From Lysobacter antibioticus (GTDB lineage: Bacteria > Pseudomonadota > Gammaproteobacteria > Xanthomonadales > Xanthomonadaceae), in NCBI RefSeq assembly GCF_001442535.1, contig NZ_CP013141.1:939907-1003906 (forward strand): a stretch of 64,000 bases of DNA, given 5' to 3'. The notes below the pieces were generated by a model, which worked only from the letters and a program-made list of their open reading frames with translations, was not told the origin of the DNA and did not search any database. A program made the position numbers and the translations under genes. Below, piece after piece: positions 7,779-16,823 of the stretch (positions are counted from its first letter, which is position 1; each line of letters starts with the position of its first letter).

Positions 7779-8717
7779 TCAGCTCGAGCGCACCAGCAGA
7801 TGCTTGGCGAGCTGGCCATGGAACTTGCCGACGAAGCGGGCGATGTGCAGGGTCGCGAACACGGTCAGCACGCCGAGGATCATCACCACCGGCCAGGCCC
7901 ACGGCTCGCCTTGCGCCAGCAGGTCGATGCCATCGATGTTGACGGTGCCGTACTCGAAGCCGAACAAACGCGCGATCGGCAGGAATACCAGGGTCAGGCC
8001 GATGCTCAAACCGGTCACCGCGACGGTGAAGTAGGCGATGCCGAGCGGCAGCATCAGCAGCATGTAGATCAAGGTGCCCCAGGTGCGCGGGTCGGTGAAC
8101 ATGTCCTTGATGCGCTCCAGGATCGGCCGTTCGCGGTTGTGATACAGCGGCCTGCGCGGCATGCGTTCGCCGAGCATCACCTCGACCAGGCGGCCCTCGA
8201 CCAGCGACAGGATCCGCACCGAGCCCACAAACAGGATCAACAGCGGGATGCCGACGATCAGCACCAACATGCCCAGCGACATCGACAGACCGGTGCTCAC
8301 CCAGGTGAAGTAGAAGATGCCGGTCGCCAGCGAGAACAGCATGTAGAACAGCGCGGCGTAGGTGCGCGGTTCGGCGGCCACGCCGAAGAAGCGCCCGAGC
8401 AGCGACCGACGCCGCTTCGCTGCCGGCGGCCGCAGCGCGGTCTGTACCTTGATCTCGGTGTCGCGGTAGATCTCGGCGACCTCGTCGGGCGCTCCGTAGC
8501 TGCCGGCGACTGCGGCGATCACCTCGGCCTCGCTCTGGCCCGGGTTCTCGGCCATCTCCGAGCGCAGGTATTCCTCTGCGTCGTACAGCGCGTCCTGGAT
8601 CAAGGCCTTGTCGGCGCCGGCCAAGGCCGCACGCAGGCGATCCAGGTAGTCCGGTATCGACTGCGGCAGCGCGCTGTCGGGCCGGGCGAAGGAGCCGGTG
8701 GTGGCGGTGGTGTTCAT
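7779..8717 (-). CDS. Membrane sensor-domain protein partnered with PadR
   Basis: A 312-residue inner-membrane protein. Residues 20-90 form a soluble helical DUF1700-like part (YLDRLRAALAGADKALIQDA, then the EYLRSEMAENPG region). The rest contains two repeats of a sensor-type membrane domain, each beginning with a TxFYMLFSLATGIFYF or TLIYMLLMLPLGIAYF helix pair followed by LSxSLGMLVLIVGIPLL. Such domains commonly sit beside PadR regulators and are thought to sense envelope stress. The ATG at 8717 overlaps the padR stop by four bases (ATGA), so the two are translationally coupled. Confidence 0.82.
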   Translation of the reverse strand: MNTTATTGSFARPDSALPQSIPDYLDRLRAALAGADKALIQDALYDAEEYLRSEMAENPGQSEAEVIAAVAGSYGAPDEVAEIYRDTEIKVQTALRPPAAKRRRSLLGRFFGVAAEPRTYAALFYMLFSLATGIFYFTWVSTGLSMSLGMLVLIVGIPLLILFVGSVRILSLVEGRLVEVMLGERMPRRPLYHNRERPILERIKDMFTDPRTWGTLIYMLLMLPLGIAYFTVAVTGLSIGLTLVFLPIARLFGFEYGTVNIDGIDLLAQGEPWAWPVVMILGVLTVFATLHIARFVGKFHGQLAKHLLVRSS

Positions 8718-9079
8718 AGTGCTAGCCCCTGAAGGACGGAATCGACGGAATCGCGGGTGGCGCGCCAGGCCATGACCCATTCGCGCAGCACGGACAGTCC
8801 GGTTTCGGTGATGCGGTAGTAACGGCGCGGCGGGCCGGTCACCGAGGGCTCGACGTGGCTGTCGAGCAGGCCGCCGGCGCCGAGGTTGCGCAACACCGGG
8901 TACAGCGCGCTCTGTTTGCCGCTGAGCACGCCCTCGCCTTCGCGTTCGAGGCGCTTGGCGATCTGGTAGCCGTACATCGGCTCGGCGGCCGAGGCCAAAA
9001 CCGCCAACAGGGCCAGCGAGACGGTGCCGGCACTGAGCTCTTTCTGGAACTTTCGCAGCTGGTTATCGAAGTCGGTCAT
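8714..9079 (-). CDS. PadR family transcriptional regulator
   Basis: A 121-residue winged-helix repressor. The core runs VSLALLAVLASAAEPMYGYQ, then a helix-turn-helix and wing, with the YPVLRNL recognition region and RRYYRITETGLSVL, both typical of PadR. It is the first gene of a two-gene operon with the membrane sensor protein (ATGA overlap at 8714-8717). By family precedent it probably represses its own operon and responds to a ligand or membrane signal. I did not find a clear PadR operator in the 180 bp upstream. Confidence 0.9.
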   Translation of the reverse strand: MTDFDNQLRKFQKELSAGTVSLALLAVLASAAEPMYGYQIAKRLEREGEGVLSGKQSALYPVLRNLGAGGLLDSHVEPSVTGPPRRYYRITETGLSVLREWVMAWRATRDSVDSVLQGLAL

Positions 9080-9258
9080 GTCGCTCTCCGCTATCGTTGA
9101 GGTCAGACTAGTGCGAAGTTCGGTATAGCGAATGTGCCGATAGTCACCGGGACGAGTCGCAGGGCCGCTTTCCGCTCGGCGGGCTGGGGTAGGCTGCGGC
9201 GACCCGGCCGCGCCGCGCCCCGGCCCAACGACGCCATCGACGAGGTCCCGCCCACACC

Positions 9259-9717
9259 ATGGAACCGCACCGAGCCGACCCCGCCCCGATCGCCCTGCTG
9301 CACCGCCTCGCCGGCGCCTGGTCCGGGCCCGAGCGCAGCGCCGATGCCCCCCCGGACGCGGCCTCGCTCGGCCACGGCCACTACCGGATCGCCCTCGACG
9401 GCGGCGCGCTGATCCAGGACTACCGCCAGGAACGCGACGGCCAGACCGTGTTCCGCGCCCACGGCGTGTTCGTGGTCGAACCCGGCAGCGACCAGGTGCT
9501 GTGGTGGTGGTTCGACTCGCTGGGCTATCCGGCCACGCCGGCGCGCGGGCGCTGGTGCGGCGACAGCCTGCATTTCGACAGGGTCACCCGGCGCGGCGAA
9601 TCGCGCTATCGCTACGAACTCGACGGCGAGCGCCACCGCTTCGTCATCGAGCACCGCTTCCCGGGCGAAACCGACTTCGCCGAATTCATGCGCGGCGACT
9701 ACACTCGCCAGCCCTGA
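9259..9717 (+). CDS. DUF1579-like conserved protein
   Basis: A 152-residue soluble protein with no signal peptide. The opening [14 protein letters not shown], the central [29 protein letters not shown] and WWWFDSLG resemble DUF1579/lipocalin-like beta-barrel proteins, which have no settled function. It ends 14 bp before the cyclophilin gene on the same strand, so the two are probably co-transcribed. The start at 9259 (accATGgaa) is the first ATG of the frame. Confidence 0.7.
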   Translation: MEPHRADPAPIALLHRLAGAWSGPERSADAPPDAASLGHGHYRIALDGGALIQDYRQERDGQTVFRAHGVFVVEPGSDQVLWWWFDSLGYPATPARGRWCGDSLHFDRVTRRGESRYRYELDGERHRFVIEHRFPGETDFAEFMRGDYTRQP

Positions 9718-9731
9718 CAGGAGATCGCCCG

Positions 9732-10694
9732 ATGCGTTCGATGCCGCAAACCGCCCTGCTGAGCCTGTTGACCGTCGCCGTGCTGCAGACCGCAGCGGCG
9801 CAGACCCCGGCGCGTCCGATGCAGGAGATCCTCGACGCCAGCCAGCCCGCCGACTGGCGCCCCCTGGACCCGAAGAACACCTTGTACGTCGAGCTGCCGC
9901 GCGGCCGCGTGGTGATCGAGCTGGCGCCGCAGTTCGCGCCGGCCCACGTCGCCAACATCCGCGCGCTGGCCACCAATCAGTACTGGAACGGCCTCAGCAT
10001 CAACCGCTCGCAGGACAACTACGTCGTGCAATGGGGCGACGCGAATGCCGAGGACGCGGCCACGCGCAAGCCCTATGGCCGCGGCGTCAAGCCGAAGCTG
10101 CCGGCCGAATTCGCCCGCAAGAGCCAGGGCCTGGCGATGACCGTGTTGCCGGACGCCGACGGTTGGGCGGCCGAGGCCGGCTTCGTCGCCGGCTTCCCGG
10201 CCGCGCGCGATTCGGCCAATGGTTCGAGCTGGCTCGCCCATTGCTACGGCACCGTCGGCGCCGGCCGCGACATGGCCGCCGATTCCAGCAACGGCACCGA
10301 GCTGTACGTGGTGACCGGGCAATCGCCGCGCCACCTCGACCGCAACATCACCACGGTCGGGCGCGTGGTCAAGGGCATCGAGCTGTTGTCGTCGCTGCCG
10401 CGCGGCACCGGCAACCTGGGCTTCTACGAGACCCCGGCCGAGCGCACGCCGATCCGTGCGATCCGCCTGGCCGCCGACGTGCCGAAGGCCGAACGCGCCA
10501 ACCTGGAAGTGTTGCGCACCGATACGCCGCTGTTCGCCGAGCTGGTCGAATCGCGTCGCAACCGCCGCGACGATTGGTACAAGCAGCCGGCCGGCCACAT
10601 CAACATCTGCAACGTGCCGCTGCCGGTGCGCGAGCAAACCGCGCAGGCCGCGGCGCAGCCGTCCAAGGCAAAGACCAAGGGCAAGAAGAAATAA
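9732..10694 (+). CDS. Periplasmic cyclophilin-type peptidyl-prolyl isomerase
   Basis: A 320-residue exported PPIase. A Sec signal peptide covers residues 1-23 (cleavage near AAAQ). The cyclophilin domain starts at about residue 50 ([20 protein letters not shown]), continues with [20 protein letters not shown], and has a later GTVGAGRD and [15 protein letters not shown]. It is longer than minimal cyclophilins (about 160-180 residues) because of a C-terminal extension ending in a Lys-rich tail (KAKTKGKKK). It would catalyse proline cis-trans isomerisation in periplasmic protein folding. It follows the DUF1579-like gene by 14 bp. Confidence 0.88.
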   Translation: MRSMPQTALLSLLTVAVLQTAAAQTPARPMQEILDASQPADWRPLDPKNTLYVELPRGRVVIELAPQFAPAHVANIRALATNQYWNGLSINRSQDNYVVQWGDANAEDAATRKPYGRGVKPKLPAEFARKSQGLAMTVLPDADGWAAEAGFVAGFPAARDSANGSSWLAHCYGTVGAGRDMAADSSNGTELYVVTGQSPRHLDRNITTVGRVVKGIELLSSLPRGTGNLGFYETPAERTPIRAIRLAADVPKAERANLEVLRTDTPLFAELVESRRNRRDDWYKQPAGHINICNVPLPVREQTAQAAAQPSKAKTKGKKK

Positions 10695-10728
10695 GCTCGC
10701 ATCGACGGCGCCGGGTCTTGCACGGCCG

Positions 10729-10851
10729 GCGCCGTTCGGCGCCGGCCTCAGCCATGTTCCGCGCCATTCGGCGCCGGCCTCAACCGTGTTCCGCGCCGTT
10801 CGGCGCCGCCTCAGTCGTGTTCGGCGCCGTTCGGCGCCGGCCTCAGTCCTT
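10729..10851. repeat. 32-bp tandem repeat with internal palindrome at the 3' end of speG
   Basis: About four units lie at 10729-10760, 10761-10792, 10793-10822 and 10824-10851. Each carries the near-palindrome GGCGCCGttCGGCGCC followed by GGCCTCAG. The last unit runs into the speG stop codon (10843-10845), so each earlier unit looks like a duplicate of the speG end and hairpin. It lies between the convergent cyclophilin and speG genes and may act as a multi-hairpin transcript end. Confidence 0.85.
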
Positions 10852-11427
10852 CTCGGGCCCGCGCGACAGCGGCTTGGCGCTGGCGCCGCGCTCCAGCGCC
10901 TGCGGTTGGAACAGGCACATCCGCACCACGTCGTGGTAGCGGCCGTCGCTGAAGAATTCGTCGATCAACACGCCTTCGCGCTGGAACCCGGCCTGCTCGT
11001 AGATCGAGATCGCGCGCGAATTGTCGACGTCGACCAGCAGATAAAGCTTGTACAGATTCAGCACGCGGAAAGCGTAGTTGATCGCCATGTCGGTGGCCGC
11101 GCGCGCGTAACCGCGGCGCTGCTGTTCCGGCGAGATCATGATCAGGAATTCGGCGCGCCGGTGCAGGTGGTCGATCTCGACCAGCTCGACCAGCCCGACC
11201 CGCTCTTGCGAGCTGTCCTGGACGATGAAGCGGCGCTCGGACTGGTCGTGGATATGCTTGCGGTACAGCTCTTCGAGTTCGACGAAGGACTCGTAGGGCT
11301 CTTCGAACCAATAACCCATCACGCTGCGGTTGTTGTTGAGCACATGGACGAAATGCAGGTCGCCGCGCTCCAGCGGACGCAGGGTGACGCTCGGCACGGG
11401 ATGCTCGTCGGCGGAGGTCGTAGTCAT
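10843..11427 (-). CDS. speG: Spermidine N1-acetyltransferase SpeG
   Basis: A 194-residue GNAT enzyme that acetylates spermidine or spermine with acetyl-CoA to relieve polyamine toxicity. The match to E. coli SpeG is strong along the length: [63 protein letters not shown], and [15 protein letters not shown]. The acetyl-CoA loop is [12 protein letters not shown] (usual R/QxxGxG/A form). Family enzymes form dodecamers with an allosteric polyamine site made by the EEPYE region, which is retained. It is convergent with the cyclophilin gene, with tandem repeats between them. An 18-residue tail after the core is specific to this protein. Confidence 0.95.
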   Translation of the reverse strand: MTTTSADEHPVPSVTLRPLERGDLHFVHVLNNNRSVMGYWFEEPYESFVELEELYRKHIHDQSERRFIVQDSSQERVGLVELVEIDHLHRRAEFLIMISPEQQRRGYARAATDMAINYAFRVLNLYKLYLLVDVDNSRAISIYEQAGFQREGVLIDEFFSDGRYHDVVRMCLFQPQALERGASAKPLSRGPEKD

Positions 11428-11575
11428 GGCCGTTACCCTACTCCACCGGCATGCAGCCGGTGTGACGTTTTACCCACGTTGCGCATCGCAATAGGCGGAC
11501 CGATGGCGACGTTTCACATCGCCTTAGCCGTCGGCTGCCTAGCCTGCGGACTCCCCCCTGCGCGAAGGTTCCGCC

Positions 11576-11872
11576 ATGCCCCTGCTCAGACTGCGCATCA
11601 CCGGCAACGAGAACGACGCGCGCGCCATCGGCAACCTGCTGTCGAGCCTGGAAGGCATCGAACACGTCGAGGAAGTCGCCGACCTGATGCCGCATATGGA
11701 CGACTCCGATTCCAGTTCCGCCGGCCTGCCCGACGACGCCGGCCCCGGCGTGCACGAATTGGAGGTCGACGCGCCCAACGCTTCCACCGCGAACAAGGTC
11801 CGCGAAGCGGTGGAAGCGCTGGCCTTCGACCTGGACGTGCTGGTCGAGTTCGAAACCGACGAAGAACGTTGA
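11576..11872 (+). CDS. Small acidic conserved protein, function unknown
   Basis: A 98-residue cytosolic protein with no signal peptide or TM segment. Two alpha/beta halves (LLRLRITGNENDARAIGNLL and HELEVDAPNASTANKVREAV) flank an acidic linker (MDDSDSSSAGLPDDAG). The overall beta-alpha-beta pattern resembles a ferredoxin-like fold. I do not recognise a family with confidence. The start is the ATG at 11576, preceded by gcgaaggttccgcc. It is convergent with the DUF4349 gene. Confidence 0.65.
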   Translation: MPLLRLRITGNENDARAIGNLLSSLEGIEHVEEVADLMPHMDDSDSSSAGLPDDAGPGVHELEVDAPNASTANKVREAVEALAFDLDVLVEFETDEER

Positions 11873-11932
11873 GCCGGCGCTTGCGGCGATAGCGGGCGCA
11901 GCGCCGGCCCGAAGGCCGGCGGCATCGCCGCC

Positions 11933-12769
11933 TCAGGCCTTGCGACGCTTGCGCAGCGTGCGGCGGATGAGCCACACCAGCGGCAGCAATACCGCCAGCA
12001 CCGGCAACAACACCGCGAAGGCGCGGATCAGGAACGCGATAACCGCCGCGACGATGCCGCCGAAATCGCGGAAGGCTTCGCCGATTTCGCTGCGGCTGGC
12101 CTGGGCGCGGGTGGTCTCGAAGTTGAAGGTCACCAACTGGGTGGCGATGCGCCGCTGCTGTTGCGCGGCCTCCTGCTGAGCGCCCTGCAACTGCGCCTCG
12201 ATCTCGGCGATGCGGTTCGACAAAGTCAGCACGTCGGCGACCTTGAGGTCCTTGCGGTCCTGGAACTCGAGCAAGCGCGCGTGCTCTTTCTGCAAGCGGT
12301 CCTGCAACATGGTGTTGTTGCGCACCGCGGTGGCCAGATCGTCGGCCTGGATGCTGCGTTCGCTGATTTCATCGCCCTTGCCGGCCAATGCGATCAGAGG
12401 CTCGACGCCCTCGGGCACGATGCGCACCTGCAGGGTCGCACTCGGCTCGTCGCCGCCGCTCTGGTTCATGCCGAGCACCGCGCAGGCACCGAGCTTGCCG
12501 CCGTTGCAGGCCGCCTGCACGGCCTGGGCCTGGGTCGCGATGCGCTCGCCCGGCAGGCGGATCCGCAGCCGGTGTTCGTAGGCCAGCAGCACGCCGAGAT
12601 CGGCCTTGGCCGGCGACGGCGCCGAGCCGCCGGCATCGGGCTTGCTCAGGTCGGCCATCGGCACCGCGGCCGACTCTTCCATGGTCGCGGCGTTGTGCTT
12701 GCTGCACGCGCCGAGCAGTCCCACCGCCAACGTCGCGGCCAGCAGCCGCTTCGCAAATCCATACGCCAT
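11933..12769 (-). CDS. DUF4349-type lipoprotein
   Basis: A 278-residue predicted lipoprotein. The start at 12769 is set by GGGAGAACGGATC before ATG. The signal peptide ends in a lipobox at LLGAC (Cys21). A beta-rich segment follows (LLAYEHRLRIRLPGERI...), then a coiled coil of about 60 residues (LQKEHARLLEFQDRKDLKVA through IAEIEAQLQGAQQEAAQQQR), then a C-terminal membrane helix (AVIAFLIRAFAVLLPVLAVL) and a basic tail. This order is typical of DUF4349 envelope proteins of unknown role. It is anchored at both ends and may span or bridge the periplasm. It stands alone. Confidence 0.78.
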   Translation of the reverse strand: MAYGFAKRLLAATLAVGLLGACSKHNAATMEESAAVPMADLSKPDAGGSAPSPAKADLGVLLAYEHRLRIRLPGERIATQAQAVQAACNGGKLGACAVLGMNQSGGDEPSATLQVRIVPEGVEPLIALAGKGDEISERSIQADDLATAVRNNTMLQDRLQKEHARLLEFQDRKDLKVADVLTLSNRIAEIEAQLQGAQQEAAQQQRRIATQLVTFNFETTRAQASRSEIGEAFRDFGGIVAAVIAFLIRAFAVLLPVLAVLLPLVWLIRRTLRKRRKA

Positions 12770-13215
12770 GATCCGTTCTCCCTGTTGTCCGTGATCCGTT
12801 CGGCCCACGCACTATGCCACCGCGGCCGGGGGCGCAGCGGGTTTGCGCTGGGCGCCATGACGATGGCTAACGTCGGGCCGCCTCCATCGGGGTTGAACAC
12901 CCCTCGGAAACACAGCAAAGACTGGACAGCAGTGCCGCGGTAAAGCACTGGATTTCCGCTTTCGCGGGAACGACGATGGGTAGATCCCGCTGGGTCTGTC
13001 CAACCGTCATCCCCGCGAAGGAGAGGGTGAATGGATGCGCTTGCGAGCCACTGGCTCGCGCATCCATGAACGCCAGGGCGCGATGCGCCCTGGCCGGGCC
13101 GTAGAGACTTCAGAGCGATGCCTCGGTAAACCCCGGGTGGTCGCCGTCGCGGGAACCACGGCAGGCGGGTTACGCCACCCGCCTATCGACCATCATTCCC
13201 ACCTAGGCACGCCGA
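12770..13215. other. Gene-free interval with degenerate repeats
   Basis: Around 12955-13025 there is a pair of fragments, tccgctttcgcgggaacgac and gtcatccccgcgaa, resembling the CGCGGGAATGAC-type dispersed repeats of xanthomonads. A third, weaker fragment lies near 13141-13160. No coding sequence is evident. The interval contains the promoter of the DUF4349 gene. Confidence 0.5.
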
Positions 13216-15867
13216 TCAGAACTTGTGCTTGAACCCCACGGTGACGAAGCGGCCCAAGGCGTCGTACTGGCTGATGTCGTAGGGCAACGCACCGCCGGCG
13301 GGATCGAACGGCGGGTCCTTGTCGGCGAGGTTCTGCACCGACACATACAAGGTGGTGTCGCGCAGGCCTTCGTAGCCCAGGTACAGATCGAACTGATGAT
13401 GGTCGTCGACCTTGGCGTCCAGGCCCGGGTTGCTGCGCGCATCGACGACCTGCTGCCGGTAGCCGCCGATATAACGCCACGACAGCTGCGCGTTCCAGTC
13501 GCCGCGGCCATAGGCCAGCGAGGTGATGCCGCGCCACTTCGGCAGCGCGCCGAAGCGGTTGCCGCCGGCGCCTTCGAGCGCGCTCTGGCCGGCCACCTGC
13601 GGTTGCTCGTAGCTCAGCAGGCGGGTCCAGGTGCCGTCGAGGGTCCAGTCGGCCTGGCCGGCATGCCAGACCTTGCGGCCTTCGATGTCGAAGCCGGTCG
13701 TGGTCAGGGTGCCCTGGTTGGCGTAGCGGTTCTCGACCAGTTGCAGGCGGCCCTGCGCATCGCGGGTGACCCGACCGGGATGGGTCTGCGGGTTGGAGAC
13801 CACGAACTGGACGTTGTCCGGCGCGATCAAATCGTCCTGGCGGATCCGGTACAGGTCCACGCCGAGGCTGGTGTCGGCGTCCGGCGCCCACAACACGCCG
13901 AGGTTGATGTTGCTGGAGCGCTCGGCCTTGAGGTCGGGGTTGCCGGCACGCAGGATCGTCACGCCGCGCGAGGCGCCCGGCTGCACCGGATCGTAGGGGT
14001 CGATCACGCTGCCGTAGCTGATCGTGGTGCTCTGCGCGATCTCCGGCAACGACGGCGCGCGGAAGCCGCGCGACGCGTTGAAGCGCAGCAGCCAATCGTC
14101 GCTGGCCTGCCAGCGGATGCCGAGCTTGGGCGAGAACGCGCTGCCGAAGTCGTCGTAGTGATCGCCGCGGCCGGCCAACTGCACTTCGACCTGCTGCCAG
14201 GGCTTGAGGCTGAGTTCGAAGAACGCCGCCGACACGCGGCGGCTGCCGTCGATCAGGTTGATCGCCGGGCGCAGTTCGGTGCCCGACAGCACCTGCGGGC
14301 TGGTGCGCGCGTCCTGGGCCTCGTCGCGGAATTCCACGCCCGCTGCCACACCCACGTCGCCGGCACGCCACTGCCACGGGAAGCCGGAGATCTTGCCGCT
14401 GACCGTGCTCAGGCGATAGGTGCCCGGACGCCGCGTCGACAGACGCAGGGCGTCGAGCGCGCCCGGCGTGCGCGAGGGGTTGAGGAAGTCGTAGCTGCCG
14501 CTGGCCAGGGTCTGCTCGAACGCGTAGCGGTTGAGAAAGTTGCGCACGTACTCGCGCTGGCGGCTTTCCGAATGGCTGGCGGCGACTTCCCAGTCCCAGG
14601 TTTCGCCGTGGCCGCGCAAACCCACCAGGGTGCGCTGGAACTGCGACTTGTTGATCTTGTAGCGCGCGCCGAGGTCGAGGAAGGAATACTCGAACGGGGT
14701 CGGCACCGCATTGGGATTGTTCGGATGCCCGACCGGCAACACCGCCGGGATGTCGACCAGGCGACCGGTGCCGCGGTCGTAGGCGCGCAGGCCGGCGCCG
14801 ACCGACATCGGCGCGCTGAAATAGGTGCCGTTGTGGCTGGTGCTGTAGAGGATCTCGGCGAAACCCTGCAGCGAATCGTTGAACCACACATCGCCGGCGA
14901 CCAGCGCCTGATAGCGCTCGACGTCCGGCACCAGGGTGCGGAACGGCTGGGTATTGAACGCGCAGGCATTACCCGGCAGCGGGCTGCCGAAATCGGCGTA
15001 GGGCCGCGACTGGGTGCCGGGCTGGCACGCGAACGCCACCGGTGCGCGCGGGTTCGACAGATAGGCGCCGCCCTGGGTCGACCAACCGGCGAGGCGCCCG
15101 CCGGGCTGGTCGCGATAATCGCCGTCGCGAGTCAGATCGCGCTCGTCGGCGTCGAGACGGCCGCGCTTGAACACGTCCAGGCTGAAACGCAGGCTGTAGC
15201 CGTCCTTGGCCGAATCGCCGTGGCCGGCGCGCAGGCCGAGGCTGCTCTGATCGATGCCGCCTTCGGTCGCCGCGCCATAGGCCGCATCGACTTCCAGGCC
15301 TTCGATCTTGCGGCGCAGGATCAGGTTGACCACGCCGGCGATCGCGTCGGAACCGTACAGCGCCGAGGCACCGTCCTTGAGGATTTCCACGCGCTCGATC
15401 GCGCCCAGCGGCAAGGCGTTGAGGTCGACGAAATTGTCCTGAGTGTTCTGGGCGAAACCGTAGGAGGCGACGCGATAGCCGTTGACCAGCACCAGGGTGT
15501 TCTTCTGGCTGAGGCCACGCAGCGACACGCCGGCCGAGCCATTGGCGAAGCTGCCGGTGTACTGCTCGTTGAAGCTGTTGCCGCTGTTGACGGTAAGGCT
15601 GCGCAGCAGGTCGGACACGGTGACCTTGCCGCTCTTCTCGATCTGCGCGCGATCGATCACCAACACCGGGTTGACCCCGGCCTCGTCGCTGCGCTTGAGG
15701 TGGGTGCCGGTCACTTGGACCGCATCGAGGGTGACGCCGGCCGCGGCGTCGGGTGCGGCGGCGGCATCGTCGGCCTGCGCCAGCGGCGCGGCCAGTGCGA
15801 TCGAAAGTGCGAGAGCGAGGCGTCGGTAACGCACGCCGGGGCGGAACGAAACAAGAGCGAGGGACAT
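13216..15867 (-). CDS. TonB-dependent outer-membrane receptor
   Basis: An 883-residue outer-membrane transporter powered by TonB-ExbBD. The start at 15867 has AGGAAG six bases upstream. The signal peptide ends near residue 31 (PLAQA). A TonB-box-like stretch VTLDAVQVTGT precedes the plug domain (VSDLLRSL, GVSLRGLSQKNTLVLVNGYR, then IERVEILKDGASALYGSDAI and GVVNLILRR). The remaining 700 residues are the beta-barrel, which ends in an aromatic residue (GFKHKF), the signature for BAM insertion. The GSDAIAGVVNLIL form is common in oligopeptide- or carbohydrate-type receptors of Xanthomonadaceae. The substrate is unknown. It is transcribed alone from a long leader region. Confidence 0.93.
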   Translation of the reverse strand: MSLALVSFRPGVRYRRLALALSIALAAPLAQADDAAAAPDAAAGVTLDAVQVTGTHLKRSDEAGVNPVLVIDRAQIEKSGKVTVSDLLRSLTVNSGNSFNEQYTGSFANGSAGVSLRGLSQKNTLVLVNGYRVASYGFAQNTQDNFVDLNALPLGAIERVEILKDGASALYGSDAIAGVVNLILRRKIEGLEVDAAYGAATEGGIDQSSLGLRAGHGDSAKDGYSLRFSLDVFKRGRLDADERDLTRDGDYRDQPGGRLAGWSTQGGAYLSNPRAPVAFACQPGTQSRPYADFGSPLPGNACAFNTQPFRTLVPDVERYQALVAGDVWFNDSLQGFAEILYSTSHNGTYFSAPMSVGAGLRAYDRGTGRLVDIPAVLPVGHPNNPNAVPTPFEYSFLDLGARYKINKSQFQRTLVGLRGHGETWDWEVAASHSESRQREYVRNFLNRYAFEQTLASGSYDFLNPSRTPGALDALRLSTRRPGTYRLSTVSGKISGFPWQWRAGDVGVAAGVEFRDEAQDARTSPQVLSGTELRPAINLIDGSRRVSAAFFELSLKPWQQVEVQLAGRGDHYDDFGSAFSPKLGIRWQASDDWLLRFNASRGFRAPSLPEIAQSTTISYGSVIDPYDPVQPGASRGVTILRAGNPDLKAERSSNINLGVLWAPDADTSLGVDLYRIRQDDLIAPDNVQFVVSNPQTHPGRVTRDAQGRLQLVENRYANQGTLTTTGFDIEGRKVWHAGQADWTLDGTWTRLLSYEQPQVAGQSALEGAGGNRFGALPKWRGITSLAYGRGDWNAQLSWRYIGGYRQQVVDARSNPGLDAKVDDHHQFDLYLGYEGLRDTTLYVSVQNLADKDPPFDPAGGALPYDISQYDALGRFVTVGFKHKF

Positions 15868-16823
15868 GGGGCTTCCTGGGGACGAGTCGAAGGGAAAGAC
15901 GAAAAAACGAACAAGAACGCCCGCCCGGAACGGCACGCAGCCGCTGGCGCTGCGCAAGCGCAGTACGGTCACGAGAGGGAGAGGGAATCGCGGGACGGCG
16001 TTGCCGTGCGGCCGCGTACCGATCCGGGTCGGGCGAAAGACGGTGCTGGCAGGATCAACCCGTCGCGGGCATCACCTGCCGGCTACAACGACAGCGCATC
16101 GGCATTCGCGCGATGGGTCGGGGCTGCAGCGAAGCGAACGTGGTCGCGGGCGGAGATTTCAGGATCGAAGCGGACATGGCGGCGAAGACGAACGTGAAGA
16201 GGTAGCGGACGGACGAGGCGTAGCGATGCGCGATTCAGCGGCAACACTCGCGACAGCGGCAGGCGCCCATGCAACGGGGCGATGCGGCGTGAGTTTTCGT
16301 CGGTCCTGCAGGATTCACGGTGAGGTCGTCGGCAGCGGAGTAAGGGTCGCCGAGGCCGGCGACGAGGGATATGTTGCATCGCGATAAAGCGACGTCAATC
16401 GACTCGCCGTGCCGATTCGCCGCCGTCATCGTCGCCGGCCGCCGCAATCCTGAACCGGGCAATGCGCCGGCGATCGGGACGAATCGCGTGCAAGCCCCGC
16501 AGGCCAAGGCTTGCACGCGATCGCGTCAGTGCGACCCGGTGTTCATTATTCAGGCCGCCTCATGCCGCGGCGCGCATGAGCGCATTGCCGATGGTTATGT
16601 CGCCGGCGCCCACGAAAACCGCGAAATCCGACAGCCGACACGGCCGTTGCGCGGAGGACAGGATCGGAAAAGTCCGCTGCCCGCGAGCGCGCCGCCAGCG
16701 GCGCCCCTGCAATCGGCCGCGCCGCCCACTTCCCCGCCCGGACCTATGACCCATGCGCCCCCCATCGCCTTCGCATATCCTCCGCGCATTGCGGCCCGGC
16801 CGCCCCCTCGACCGAGATCGGAT
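15868..16823. other. Long gene-free interval between divergent genes
   Basis: This is about 950 bp between the TonB receptor (-) and the DUF885 gene (+). The open frames in it have no similarity and no good ribosome binding site. A locally AT-rich patch near 16365-16395 (gatatgttgcatcgcgataaag) may be a promoter for the receptor, which would imply a leader of about 500 nt. I looked for cobalamin and TPP riboswitch signatures and did not find them. Confidence 0.5.

Noticed and set aside
13225..16197. Very long + strand open frame (990 codons) opposite the TonB receptor
   Set aside because: It is antisense to a gene with clear domains and results from high GC at third positions. It has low-complexity Ala/Arg/Gly/Val composition and no family motif.
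15868..16823. Riboswitch in the leader of the first TonB receptor
   Set aside because: No cobalamin, TPP or other known aptamer signature could be recognised, though a long leader is possible.
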